Assembly: GCA_012522875.1 (NCBI GenBank)
Contig: JAAYJP010000152.1
Location: 1 to 18,914, forward strand
Reading direction: 5' to 3'
DNA length: 18,914 bases
DNA from: Clostridiales bacterium
GTDB lineage: Bacteria; Bacillota; Clostridia; Christensenellales; Aristaeellaceae
Below, in pieces: positions 1-8,136 of this stretch. The first letter of the stretch is position 1, and each line of letters begins with the position of its first letter. The position numbers and the translations under genes were made by a program. The notes under the pieces were generated by a model that did not search any database, was not told the DNA's origin, and saw only the letters and a program-made list of their open reading frames with translations.

Positions 1-288
1 CGCCCATGGCATAAAGGCAAGCGGCGAAGTTGTGCTGCGCTTTCGCATGATGGGAAGTTGATTTTCAAACACAGCAAAAACGAATGCCTATGCATTCCAA
101 TGGTGCTGTGCGCCCCCAATGCAGGGCGGGATACAACAGAGGAGGCGTATCCCCTTTGGGGAGAAAGACTGTTATTGTCAAGGTTATGCCGAAGACCTGA
201 GTTGCCTTTGTTCTGTATGGCAGACATACAATCGATCCAAGAGGATTCGCTGGATTGTCCGTTTGTTGGGGCAGATACCGCGTTTGCT

Positions 289-750
289 TCAGGCCAGTTT
301 TCTTACCATGTCAGAAAGATCACGCTCCCGCTGCTTTTTGCCCCAGCTGATAACGGCATGAGACACAATTTCGCCGCCCTTATCTTCACATAAGCTGCGC
401 ATCTGTCTGATGGATGCGTTCCCGCCCATCCAGGGAAAGGGAAGCTGATGGGTAACAAACAAGCTTATCTTCTTTCCTGTCAGGGGAGGCATACCGGCGA
501 GATACGCCTTCATGACGCCTGCCAGCGAAAAGGCCCACACCGGCGAGGCAAACACAAGCCTGTCATAGGCATCCACCACAGGGGCGTTTACAAAATGCAG
601 CTGGGTTAACTGCTTTTCCGGAGCGGGATTGCTGACCTTCACCTCCAGCAGTTCCGCATCCTGCCCGCTGCTCTTCATGGCCTGGAGCAGTCTCTCCGCT
701 GCTTGTTTTGTGTGTCCCGTTTGGGAGTACACGATTATTCCTGTTTTCAT
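289..750 (-). CDS. flavodoxin-family protein
   Basis: This is a 153-residue single-domain flavodoxin-fold protein, predicted to bind FMN in the cytoplasm and carry electrons. Some relatives are NAD(P)H-dependent FMN reductases. The N-terminal phosphate-binding loop is clear: after strand beta-1 (KTGIIVYS) comes S9-Q-T-G-H-T14, the canonical S/T-x-T-G-x-T motif. A second FMN-contacting loop follows the strand ending in FASPVWAFS, as in classical flavodoxins. The length matches short-chain flavodoxins. The ATG at 750 has GAGGTGGG just upstream, which supports this start. It sits 270 bp downstream of the mgtC-like gene on the same strand and is probably a separate transcript. No redox partner is next to it, so its physiological role cannot be read from context. 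The family call is firm; the specific partner is unknown. Confidence 0.88.
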   Translation of the reverse strand: MKTGIIVYSQTGHTKQAAERLLQAMKSSGQDAELLEVKVSNPAPEKQLTQLHFVNAPVVDAYDRLVFASPVWAFSLAGVMKAYLAGMPPLTGKKISLFVTHQLPFPWMGGNASIRQMRSLCEDKGGEIVSHAVISWGKKQRERDLSDMVRKLA

Positions 751-1020
751 ATCCCACCTCAGACTTCAAATATCAATCGAAGGATGCATCAGATGAGTAC
801 CGCGCCGATCACTCAACCAGATATCGTATGGGGCTGGCACCATGCCGTCATCCTTGTTGCTCAAGCGCCGTTGAGGGAAGAGAGCGGGTACACGCGAGGC
901 AGCGCCAACAACTTAGACTGCATCCACCACGGTTTTACCTGCAACTTCCGGGTAACAGCGCTTGCCTTGCTCGCGGACCCCCGGAACCGCTGTCCCGATC
1001 ATCGCCAGGCTTATGCGGCA

Positions 1021-1740
1021 TTATACGTTTCTGGTGCGCACCACCTGAATGTCCTTGTTTTGGGTCAATTGCATCACCATGTCCGCGTAACTAAGGCCCG
1101 GGGGCAGGTGCAGGGTGTAAAGATTGGTATATATATTTCGCTCCGGCGCATCAGCGTCTCGGAAGGTCTCGATATGGAAGTCCACATCCAGTACTTCGAT
1201 GTGTTTCTGATGCATATAGGCATTGATAAAGGGCAGCGCCGATGCCCGGTTGGTGAAGCGCACCTCAACCCTTTTCACCGTATTTACGCGGATCATCTTT
1301 TGGAAGAGCACCAGCACCACAGTGATCATCCCCGCCACAATCAGCGCAAGCCAGTAGTAACCAAATCCGATCATCAGGCCCAGGCAGGCCACGTTCCACA
1401 GCCCCGCCGCCGTAGTCAGCCCGGAAACCTTTTTCTGCGCCACAAAGATGGTGCCTGCGCCAAGGAAACCAATGCCGCTGACCACCTGGGCGGAAATGCG
1501 GCCGATGGAGACATTGACCGACTCCGGGCCATCCAGTGCCAGCAGCCGCCAAACAAGCAGCCCTTCCAGGATGGCCACCACCGTGGCGCCAAGGCACACC
1601 AAACTATGGGTCCTAAGGCCCGCGGGCCGGTTTTTGTATTCCCGGTCAAGACCCACCAATGCGCCCACCACCACCGCTGCAACGACACGGATAAGCGCCT
1701 CATACCAGGTGAGGGGATTGGTCGTAATCAGGAAATCCAT
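1021..1740 (-). CDS. MgtC/SapB family membrane protein
   Basis: This 239-residue inner-membrane protein is of the MgtC/SapB/YhiD type. Residues about 1-140 form the hydrophobic domain with the family signatures: a first helix with ALVGLDRE, then the segment PAGLRTHSLVCLGA, then the glycine-rich helix SGIGFLGAGTIF followed by GLTTAAGLW. Residues about 145-239 form a soluble tail consistent with the cytoplasmic ACT-like domain of longer MgtC proteins. Family members are linked to growth in low magnesium and to modulation of the F-type ATPase or potassium/phosphate homeostasis; which applies here is unknown. The start codon at 1740 has GAGG eight bases upstream. It begins only 15 bp after the stop of the upstream esterase gene, so the two are very likely co-transcribed. 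No M-box-like leader can fit between them. Confidence 0.92.
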   Translation of the reverse strand: MDFLITTNPLTWYEALIRVVAAVVVGALVGLDREYKNRPAGLRTHSLVCLGATVVAILEGLLVWRLLALDGPESVNVSIGRISAQVVSGIGFLGAGTIFVAQKKVSGLTTAAGLWNVACLGLMIGFGYYWLALIVAGMITVVLVLFQKMIRVNTVKRVEVRFTNRASALPFINAYMHQKHIEVLDVDFHIETFRDADAPERNIYTNLYTLHLPPGLSYADMVMQLTQNKDIQVVRTRNV

Positions 1741-1755
1741 TTTACATGCCTCATT

Positions 1756-2871
1756 TCAGTGTACTTGGGCGGCGATCATGTTGCGAAGCCTTGGGTGTAT
1801 TTCCCGGTTGGGCCCCGGCAAACCCTGCATCATGAAGACAGCGGCTGTCCGGCTAGCGGGATCTGCCATCATCCAGGTGCCCTGGGTACCCGCCCAGCCA
1901 TACTCCCCTGGTTTTGTGAGGGCTCCGATCATTTCCGGATTGGTGAGCACGCGTACCCCCAAGCCATAGCCATAGCCTGGGCGCTCCGCCATATAGCCTG
2001 CATGAACGGCACCGGAAAGGTGATTCGTTCCCATCAGCCGCACCGCTGCAGGGCTTAAAATCTGGCGTCCGTTTTCGTCCCTGCCCTCCCTTAAAAGCAT
2101 CCTTAGGAACAGCAGGTAGTCATCCGTTGTCATGGCCAGGCCGCCTCCCCCGCTCTCAAACCGCGGGAATTCCAAAAAAAGCTGATCCATCTTTGATTCT
2201 CGCCCGAAGGGCGGCTGGGAAGCGTAGGTGATGGCCATACGTCCATGCGCTGCCTCAGGCACCCCAAAGAAACTGCTCTCCATGCCCAAAGGCCCAAACA
2301 CCATCTCCGCCAGGCACTCCCCAAGCGATGCCCCGCAAAGGGTTTCCACCAGCAAGCCCAGAACATCGTGCGAAAAACCATAGCAGAAACGCTCCCCGGG
2401 ATCAAAATCAAGGGGATCCTTCGCCAGCGCCGCGACCAGATGTGCCAAGGTGATATCTGGGCCGTCAGACAAAACGGCAGCCCTGAAGCTGTCGCGCTCC
2501 ATCTCATAAGTCAGCCCCGAAGTCATGGTAAACAAGTCCAGTATACGGATGGGCCTTCGGGCGTCACGGACGGTGTCACGGTCTTTCACCTGCATATTCT
2601 CAAACGCCGGAAGGTAGCGGCTCACCGGGTCTGTCATCAGAAAACGCCCCTGATCGTGCAAGATCAGTGCAAGGGCGCAGGTAATGGGCTTGGTCATGGA
2701 ATACACCCTGAACAGGGTTTCCCCATTGACCTTTTTCCCGGCTTCCCTGTCAGCGAACCCATTCGTATGGCGGTATACAGGCGTCTCGCCCTGGTAAACA
2801 GCAAGGTCCGTCCCCACAGCCAAATTTCCCAGCAGGCTGTCCTGATATGTTTTCAGCGCCTCCCAGCCCAT
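1756..2871 (-). CDS. serine hydrolase, beta-lactamase/family VIII esterase type
   Basis: This 371-residue protein has the class C beta-lactamase/D-alanyl-D-alanine peptidase fold, most like family VIII esterases. The nucleophile motif is S58-M-T-K61, preceded by the typical ETLFRVY strand. The second motif is F-x-Y164-G-F-S-H-D, which matches the FxYGxSxDVLG pattern of these esterases, with Y164 as likely base. The third motif region is YGWAGTQGTWMMAD near the C terminus, replacing the KTG of true beta-lactamases. No signal peptide is visible, so a cytoplasmic location is expected and antibiotic resistance is unlikely. The ATG at 2871 is preceded by AGAGGTG. It leads an apparent two-gene unit with the mgtC-like gene. 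The substrate cannot be inferred; ester or small peptide hydrolysis is the usual activity. Confidence 0.9.
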   Translation of the reverse strand: MGWEALKTYQDSLLGNLAVGTDLAVYQGETPVYRHTNGFADREAGKKVNGETLFRVYSMTKPITCALALILHDQGRFLMTDPVSRYLPAFENMQVKDRDTVRDARRPIRILDLFTMTSGLTYEMERDSFRAAVLSDGPDITLAHLVAALAKDPLDFDPGERFCYGFSHDVLGLLVETLCGASLGECLAEMVFGPLGMESSFFGVPEAAHGRMAITYASQPPFGRESKMDQLFLEFPRFESGGGGLAMTTDDYLLFLRMLLREGRDENGRQILSPAAVRLMGTNHLSGAVHAGYMAERPGYGYGLGVRVLTNPEMIGALTKPGEYGWAGTQGTWMMADPASRTAAVFMMQGLPGPNREIHPRLRNMIAAQVH

Positions 2872-2973
2872 CCAATCACCTCTCCCGCAGATTATAACAC
2901 ATTTTTCTATATGGGAAAGCCGGTCTTTTCAATGTCCCAAACGCATGCTAAGATGGCATGCAGGAGGAACGGC
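2872..2973. promoter_or_regulatory. divergent intergenic region with candidate promoters
   Basis: This 102-bp gap separates the minus-strand esterase from the plus-strand ATP-grasp gene. A perfect minus-strand -10 box, TATAAT, lies at 2891-2896, though no good -35 box sits 16-18 bp from it. On the plus strand TAAGAT (2949-2954) with TTTTCA 17 bp upstream (2926-2931) is a weak candidate. That -10 box lies between two copies of GCATGC (2943-2948 and 2956-2961), which form a short inverted repeat just before the AGGAGG ribosome site; this could be an operator or chance. Confidence 0.4.
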
Positions 2974-3828
2974 ATGAAAGAAGCATGGCTGGTGGTCAGC
3001 GCATTTTTACGCACGCCCTCATTTGTGGCGATGGAGAAAGCTTTTCTTGAGGCCGCAGAGGAGGCGGAAATCCGCCTGGAGCTCCGGGACAACGCCTCGT
3101 TCCTTAAGAAAAACAGCTTGAGAACGGCCCCGCCCGGCGCCCTTTTTTTTGACAAGGATGTGCGCCTGGCACAGATGATGGAACAAAATGGCATCAGGCT
3201 GTTTAACCGGGCCCGTGCCATCGCGACCTGTGACGACAAGACCGCGACCTTCCTTGCACTGGAAAAGGCTGCGCTCCCGCAGGCCCGAACCATTTTGGGG
3301 CCGGTCACTTACCCTGGAGTGGGTTATGGCGACATGGGGTTTCTGGATGATATCGCGGAGGAACTGGGCCTTCCCCTTGTCATCAAGGAAGGCTACGGTT
3401 CCTTTGGCCGCCAGGTATACCTCGCCCATTCCATGGCGGAAATGCGGCGCATTGTGGCAACAACCGAGGCCCGGCCCTTGCTGTTTCAAACCTTTGTCAG
3501 CGAAAGCGCCGGAGAAGATCTGCGTGTGTATGTGGTGAGCGGCGAGCCCATCGCCGCCATACGCCGGGTGAATCCCTCCGGTGACTTCCGGGCAAACCTG
3601 GAGAACGGGGGCAAAGCCTACGCTTATAAGCCCAGCCCTGAGGAAAGGGCACTGGCCATCAATGCCTGCCAGGCTGTTCACGCTGACTTCGCCGGGGTGG
3701 ACATCCTCCGTTCAAATAGTGGCCCGCTGATTTGCGAAATCAACTCCAACGCGCACTTTCTGGGGCTCAGGGCCGCCACGGGGGTGAATCCCGCGGAGCA
3801 CATTCTGCGCCTGATCCGGGAGGCCTAA
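2974..3828 (+). CDS. RimK-type ATP-grasp ligase (first of a pair)
   Basis: This 284-residue protein has the RimK-like ATP-grasp fold, which forms amide or peptide bonds through an acyl-phosphate. Visible landmarks are D88-K89 at the start of the central domain, the nucleotide-binding strand and glycine-rich loop VIKEGYGSFGRQVYL (136-150), the catalytic-core E181-D-L-R segment, AGVDILR (240-246) and the metal-binding strand CEINSNA, with E255 and N257 as expected ligands. All core positions appear intact, so it should be active. The ATG at 2974 follows a perfect AGGAGG with 6-bp spacing; an upstream extension of the frame would run through the divergent promoter region and is rejected. It is followed after 1 bp by a paralogue. 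The substrate is unknown: relatives add glutamate, lysine-pathway intermediates or other amino acids. No precursor peptide was seen nearby. Confidence 0.88.
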   Translation: MKEAWLVVSAFLRTPSFVAMEKAFLEAAEEAEIRLELRDNASFLKKNSLRTAPPGALFFDKDVRLAQMMEQNGIRLFNRARAIATCDDKTATFLALEKAALPQARTILGPVTYPGVGYGDMGFLDDIAEELGLPLVIKEGYGSFGRQVYLAHSMAEMRRIVATTEARPLLFQTFVSESAGEDLRVYVVSGEPIAAIRRVNPSGDFRANLENGGKAYAYKPSPEERALAINACQAVHADFAGVDILRSNSGPLICEINSNAHFLGLRAATGVNPAEHILRLIREA

Positions 3829-3829
3829 G

Positions 3830-4669
3830 TTGAGGATTTGGCTCGTCTATGACCGGGAAAATATCCAGCGCAATCAGTTTTTCATCAACCGTTGGCTGGA
3901 CGCTGGGCGGGAGAGGGGCCTCTCTGCCTCTGTGGTAGCGCGGGAAGAACTGGCCTGGGGCGTCAGGGAGGGCCAGCTCTATCTGTCCGCGGAAACGCAG
4001 GATGGCTTGCCCTTCTGCGTTGTGATGCGGGCTGCAGCGCCTCTCCTGTCCGCCCACTTTGAGGGCATGGGCATCCCGGTGTTCAACAACGCCAGGCTAT
4101 CCAATATCTGCAATGACAAACGCCTGACCCACCAGTTCGCAGCGGGCCGCGCACCTATGATGGAAACTGCGTTTATAAACCCCGGGGAGACCCAAAGCCC
4201 CCTTCCTTATCCCGTGGTGGTAAAAGCCGCCCGGGGAAATGGCGGACGCCAGGTCTATCTGGCGGAGGATAACGCCTCCTTCCTCATGGCGCTTGAGAAA
4301 ATCGCCCCGGATGACGCCCTGGTTCAAGGCCTGTGTGACACACCCGGCAGGGATGTCAGGATCTACATGCTGGGCGATGCAGTCGTGAAATCTATGATGC
4401 GCTTTTCAAAAACGGATTTCCGCAGCAACATGGGCCTGGGCGCCGACACCTTCCCCTGGGATCCGGGAAAAGAAACCCTTGCCCTGGCCCGGAACTTCGC
4501 CCGCCGCCTTGACGCAGGGTTGATCGGCGTTGACTTTCTCTTGCACCGCGGGCAACTGGTATTCAACGAAATTGAGGATGCTGTGGGAACGCGGATGCTG
4601 TATGCTTTGGGAGAGGGAGATATCGTCCGGGATTATCTGGCATTTATCCTCAGAAAGCTGGATGCCTGA
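3830..4669 (+). CDS. RimK-type ATP-grasp ligase (second of a pair)
   Basis: This 279-residue ATP-grasp protein is a distant paralogue of its upstream neighbour. Landmarks in the same order are N95-D-K97, VVKAARGNGGRQVYL (130-144), the P172-G-R-D-V-R-I-Y block and LIGVDFLLHRGQLVFNEIED (231-250). At the metal-binding strand it has E247-I-E249-D, where the first protein has the usual E-x-N; the Asn ligand is thus replaced by Glu. This may define a subfamily with altered metal handling or substrate, and the protein need not be inactive. The TTG start at 3830 is chosen because GGGAGG lies six bases upstream, inside the end of the preceding gene, and the gap to its stop codon is one base, implying translational coupling. 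Product and substrate are unknown; a heteromeric or sequential ligase pair is one inference. Confidence 0.85.
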   Translation: MRIWLVYDRENIQRNQFFINRWLDAGRERGLSASVVAREELAWGVREGQLYLSAETQDGLPFCVVMRAAAPLLSAHFEGMGIPVFNNARLSNICNDKRLTHQFAAGRAPMMETAFINPGETQSPLPYPVVVKAARGNGGRQVYLAEDNASFLMALEKIAPDDALVQGLCDTPGRDVRIYMLGDAVVKSMMRFSKTDFRSNMGLGADTFPWDPGKETLALARNFARRLDAGLIGVDFLLHRGQLVFNEIEDAVGTRMLYALGEGDIVRDYLAFILRKLDA

Positions 4670-4695
4670 GCAGGTTTCGGCTAATTGTTAAGAAC

Positions 4696-4724
4696 TTGCT
4701 ACAAATCCATTGATGCGCTATAAT
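4696..4724 (+). promoter_or_regulatory. sigma-A-type promoter for smr-cotH
   Basis: TTGCTA (4696-4701) and TATAAT (4719-4724) are separated by 17 bp, in an AT-rich stretch between the second ATP-grasp gene and the Smr gene. The perfect -10 and ideal spacing make this a convincing housekeeping-type promoter. It indicates that Smr and CotH can be expressed independently of the ATP-grasp pair, although read-through is possible because no terminator follows the pair. Confidence 0.7.
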
Positions 4725-4754
4725 AATTTCAATTGGCCGGGAGGGTGACGCGGG

Positions 4755-4985
4755 GTGGAAGTGGACTTGCATGGCCTGACAATTCAGCAGGCACGGGTAA
4801 AGGTGATGGGTGCCTTGAAGCGCGCCACACCGGCTGATTACCGGCTGACCCTTATTCATGGATACCGCGGCGGCAGTGCCATCAGGGATATGCTCAGGGA
4901 CGAATTTTCCCGCCATCCCAGCGTTATCCGCCTTGAATCCACCTTCAACCCCGGGCAAACCGTGTTTGTCCTCAGAGAATACTAA
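4755..4985 (+). CDS. small stand-alone Smr domain protein
   Basis: This 76-residue protein consists only of an Smr domain, the fold found at the C terminus of MutS2 and in small stand-alone proteins; members bind or nick nucleic acids, and Smr proteins have been linked to ribosome rescue and DNA repair. The two family signatures are present: D4-L-H-G7 near the N terminus and H35-G-Y-R-G-G40 in the middle, followed by the conserved hydrophobic C-terminal strand GQTVFVLREY. The second motif has R at the position before the GG pair, close to the usual HGxGxG. The GTG at 4755 is the first plausible start, with GGGAGG ten bases upstream. Its stop codon overlaps the ribosome-binding site of the cotH gene, so the two are co-transcribed. 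Why a nucleic-acid protein is paired with a surface kinase is unclear. Confidence 0.85.
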   Translation: MEVDLHGLTIQQARVKVMGALKRATPADYRLTLIHGYRGGSAIRDMLRDEFSRHPSVIRLESTFNPGQTVFVLREY

Positions 4986-4994
4986 GGAGAAATC

Positions 4995-7900
4995 ATGCGT
5001 TCACGCCAATCCAAACAACCCCCCAGGCGCGCACGCCGCAATGAGAAGCGCTTAGGCCTCCTGGTCTTATGTGTGGCCGTGGTGGCCATTTTGCTTATCA
5101 TATCACCCACCGAGCCCATCCACCGGGCGCTGAATATCAACACTGCTGACGGCAGCCTGGTCAGCGAGCATGATGGCCTCAAAATCACTGAAATCATGGC
5201 GGACAACGCTTCAGCCCTGCCGGATGAAAACGGCAATTTCCCCGACTGGTTTGAGATAGAGAACCAATCGGACATGACGCTGAACCTGGAGGGAATTACA
5301 GCCTCCAACCGGCCGGACCGTGCAAGGTTTGTATTCCCCGCCACCATGCTGGCGCCCGGTGAACGCGCCATTATCTTTTGCGATAACACCAACCAGAACG
5401 AATCGGGAAAGCCGTTTCATGCCAAATTCAAACTGTCCAGCATTGCCTGCTCCGTCTACCTGTTTGACACGGCTGGTTTTGTGCTGGACAAGGTGGAGGA
5501 TGTGCCCACCTTAAACGCCAACGAGACCTACGCCCGCCAGGCGGACGGCAGCTGGCAGAAAAGCGAGACCTTCTCTCCCGGCTTCCCGAATACCCAGGCT
5601 GGCTACGAAGCCTACATGAGCAATTATCATGTGGAGCGCGGGCTTCTGGTCATCAACGAATTCTGCCCCGCGCCCAGGAGCGGGTTGAGGGACGAAGACG
5701 ATGATCTGAGCGACTGGATTGAATTGAAAAACAACAGCGACACACCCATTGATTTGGGTGGTGTGTTTGCCCTGTCTGACAACGAACAACGCCCTGCCAA
5801 GTGGGTATTCCCTGAGGGCGCCGTGATTCCAGCCAGGGGCTACTATCTGGTTTTCGCCTCCGGAAAAAATCGGGACAATCCAGGCGGTTATCCCCACACC
5901 AACTTTGGGCTGAGCGCCGAGGGAGAGACCCTCACCCTCTCCACCCGCCAGGGGCAACTTCTGGATCGGGTCCAGTACGAAAATGTTCCCATGGATATGA
6001 GCTATGGCCGGGATGAGATAAGTGGTGCCTGGCAGGTGTTCTCCCTCCCTACGCCAGGCGCTCCCAATAATTCAGAGGGATTCTCCATGGCGGAAAGGTA
6101 CCTGCGGGGCATCAACCCCACAGGCATCCATATCTCGGAGGTCATGAGCAGCAATGACACCATTGTCCAGGTGACCGGACAGCCTGTCACAGACTGGGTG
6201 GAAATCTATAACCCAACTTCCCAGGTACAGGATATCAGTATGTGGGGCCTGTCTGACAATGTGGGCTGGCCGCGCAAGTGGCAGTTCCCCCAGGGTACCA
6301 GCATTTGGCCGGGGGAATACAAAGTCATCATGATGGATAAAAGCCGGGAACCCGGCAGGGACGCCTCGGCGCTCCATGCCAACCACGCCTTACAGCGCGC
6401 GGGTGGAGAGGTGGTGGCGCTGTCTGACAGCACGGGGCGGGTGCTGGACCGGATGGCACTGCCGGAAATCCCCACCGATATCTCCTACGGGCGAACCATC
6501 GGGCAGGAGGGCCTTTTTTTCTTTTATGACACGCCAAGCCCCGGCACCGCCAATGGGCCCGGTTTTGTAGGCTTCGCCCAAGCACCGGCCTTCTCCCTGG
6601 CAGGCGGCCTTTACAAACAGAACATTTCGGTTTCAATCGAAGCGCCCCCGAATACCCTGGTACGCTACACGCTGGACGGATCCATCCCAACGGTGTCCAA
6701 GGGCGAAGACTATCTTGGCCCTATTGAGATCAAAGACACCGTGGTGCTCCGGGCCCGCGCTTTTGCCCAGGGGCTCCAGCCTTCTGACACCATCACCGCC
6801 ACCTACGTAATGAAAACCTACTTCTCCCTGCCGGTGGTATCCCTGGCGGCGGATCCGGTGGAACTGTGGAACGGGCAAACAGGAATGTTGGCGGCAGGTG
6901 ATGGGATTGACCTGCGCCAGTACGAAAAAATCCCCTTCTCCAACCCCTCCCCTGTCTACCGTCTCTACGGCAAGGAGCACCGGCCAGGTTATGCTGAGAT
7001 GTTCGACTCGGATACAGGCCAGGTGTATTTCAGCCAGGGCGTCACCTTCGGCCTCATCGGGCAATACTCTCTTGATATGCCGCAAAAATCCTTTAAGGTG
7101 CATGCACGGGCCAAGTATGGCAGCAAGTATTTTAACGCCGCTCTCTTTGAGGACCGGCCCTTTGATCAGTACAAGTCTTTTGTCCTGAGGGTCAGCGGCA
7201 ATGACGCTGTCTGGACCCGGATGGCAGACGGTGTCCAGTCCCGCCTGGTGGATCAGGTGGATACCACCGTGATCCACCAGGCTTGGAAGCCGGTGGTCGT
7301 CTATCTGAATGGCCAGTACTGGGGGCACTATAACCTGCGGGAGCGCATCAGCCGGTATTTTGTGGCCCAGCATGAAGGCATCGCCATGGAACAAGCGGAT
7401 GACATGACCATCCTGGAGGGCAACTCCAAACCCTACTGGGGAAGCAACGAGGAATACCGGGAACTGATCAGGACTGCCAAGACCCTCTCCCCGGGCAGTA
7501 ATCCTGATGACCTGCAGTATCTCCTTGACCATATTGATGTGGACAACTACTTCGATTATATGATTTTCGAGGCCTTTTTCGCCAACACGGACACAGGCAA
7601 CATCCGATACTACAAGATTCCCGGCGAGAAGTGGCGCTGGATTCTCTTTGATCTGGACTATGGCCTTTTCAACTCCCAGGCCAACGGCATCCGCAACATC
7701 CTGAATCCCAAAGGCACAGGCGTTGGCAACCAAATTGACAATACCCTCATCGTCAAACTCATGGAAAACGCACAGATGCGGGACAAATTCCTCCGCCGCT
7801 TCGGGGAGATCTTCCAGCAACTCACCACCCAGGTGATGCTGACCCAGATCGATGCCTGTTATGATTTGCTGGCGCCTGAGATGAATATGCACTTTGAACG

Positions 7901-8120
7901 GTGGGCGTCCTCAAACCTCAAAAGCATCTCCTCCGACCAGCCGCTGACAGTCGATGGATGCCTGCGCTACTGGAACATCCGTGTAGACAGGCTGCGCAAT
8001 GTGGCCAAGAAGAGGCCCACCTACTGCTGGGACCAGGTCAAGGAGTGGTTCAGCCTGTCTGATGCGCAGATGCAGTCCTATTTTGGGCCCCGGCCAGAGA
8101 TCCCGCCGGACGCTGTGTAA
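4995..8120 (+). CDS. membrane-anchored CotH kinase with three lamin-tail domains
   Basis: This is a 1041-residue surface protein. After a very basic N terminus a hydrophobic segment (about 20-37) serves as a signal anchor. Next come three lamin-tail-like domains (about 63-200, 215-360, 376-520), each opening with an I-x-E-(F/I/V)-M/C strand and a DW(F/I/V)E(I/L) motif and ending in a PGxPN/PGTAN turn. A chitobiase-C/Fn3-associated beta domain (about 529-605) follows, with the RYTLDGSIPT signature. The C-terminal part (about 612-1005) is a CotH kinase domain: K698-S-F-K701 with a following YGSKYF, the LNGQYWGHYNLRERI block, and the D886-L-D-Y-G metal-binding motif. CotH of Bacillus phosphorylates spore-coat proteins, but this multidomain architecture suggests an extracytoplasmic scaffold or adhesion role. 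The start at 4995 has AAGGAG five bases upstream. Domain calls are strong; the substrate is unknown. Confidence 0.93.
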   Translation: MRSRQSKQPPRRARRNEKRLGLLVLCVAVVAILLIISPTEPIHRALNINTADGSLVSEHDGLKITEIMADNASALPDENGNFPDWFEIENQSDMTLNLEGITASNRPDRARFVFPATMLAPGERAIIFCDNTNQNESGKPFHAKFKLSSIACSVYLFDTAGFVLDKVEDVPTLNANETYARQADGSWQKSETFSPGFPNTQAGYEAYMSNYHVERGLLVINEFCPAPRSGLRDEDDDLSDWIELKNNSDTPIDLGGVFALSDNEQRPAKWVFPEGAVIPARGYYLVFASGKNRDNPGGYPHTNFGLSAEGETLTLSTRQGQLLDRVQYENVPMDMSYGRDEISGAWQVFSLPTPGAPNNSEGFSMAERYLRGINPTGIHISEVMSSNDTIVQVTGQPVTDWVEIYNPTSQVQDISMWGLSDNVGWPRKWQFPQGTSIWPGEYKVIMMDKSREPGRDASALHANHALQRAGGEVVALSDSTGRVLDRMALPEIPTDISYGRTIGQEGLFFFYDTPSPGTANGPGFVGFAQAPAFSLAGGLYKQNISVSIEAPPNTLVRYTLDGSIPTVSKGEDYLGPIEIKDTVVLRARAFAQGLQPSDTITATYVMKTYFSLPVVSLAADPVELWNGQTGMLAAGDGIDLRQYEKIPFSNPSPVYRLYGKEHRPGYAEMFDSDTGQVYFSQGVTFGLIGQYSLDMPQKSFKVHARAKYGSKYFNAALFEDRPFDQYKSFVLRVSGNDAVWTRMADGVQSRLVDQVDTTVIHQAWKPVVVYLNGQYWGHYNLRERISRYFVAQHEGIAMEQADDMTILEGNSKPYWGSNEEYRELIRTAKTLSPGSNPDDLQYLLDHIDVDNYFDYMIFEAFFANTDTGNIRYYKIPGEKWRWILFDLDYGLFNSQANGIRNILNPKGTGVGNQIDNTLIVKLMENAQMRDKFLRRFGEIFQQLTTQVMLTQIDACYDLLAPEMNMHFERWASSNLKSISSDQPLTVDGCLRYWNIRVDRLRNVAKKRPTYCWDQVKEWFSLSDAQMQSYFGPRPEIPPDAV

Positions 8121-8136
8121 GAGGCTTTTCAATAAC

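Noticed and set aside
2..61. A short plus-strand frame from the left edge ending in GEVVLRFRMMGS then TGA, possibly the tail of an upstream gene
   Set aside because: Only 19 residues are visible and no family can be identified, so it is not supported as a feature.
1..393. Open plus-strand frame from the left edge
   Set aside because: No recognisable protein, no start signal, Cys-rich unlikely composition, and it overlaps the flavodoxin gene antisense by about 100 bases.
1741..1755. M-box magnesium riboswitch upstream of the mgtC-like gene
   Set aside because: Only 15 bases separate it from the upstream gene, too short for the element.
703..2058. 451-codon plus-strand frame across the mgtC-like and esterase genes
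   Set aside because: It is antisense to two well-recognised genes and has a His/Gln-rich composition typical of a shadow frame in GC-rich DNA.
6633..7892. 419-codon minus-strand frame inside cotH
   Set aside because: Antisense shadow of a confidently identified CotH kinase, with no ribosome site and no family resemblance.
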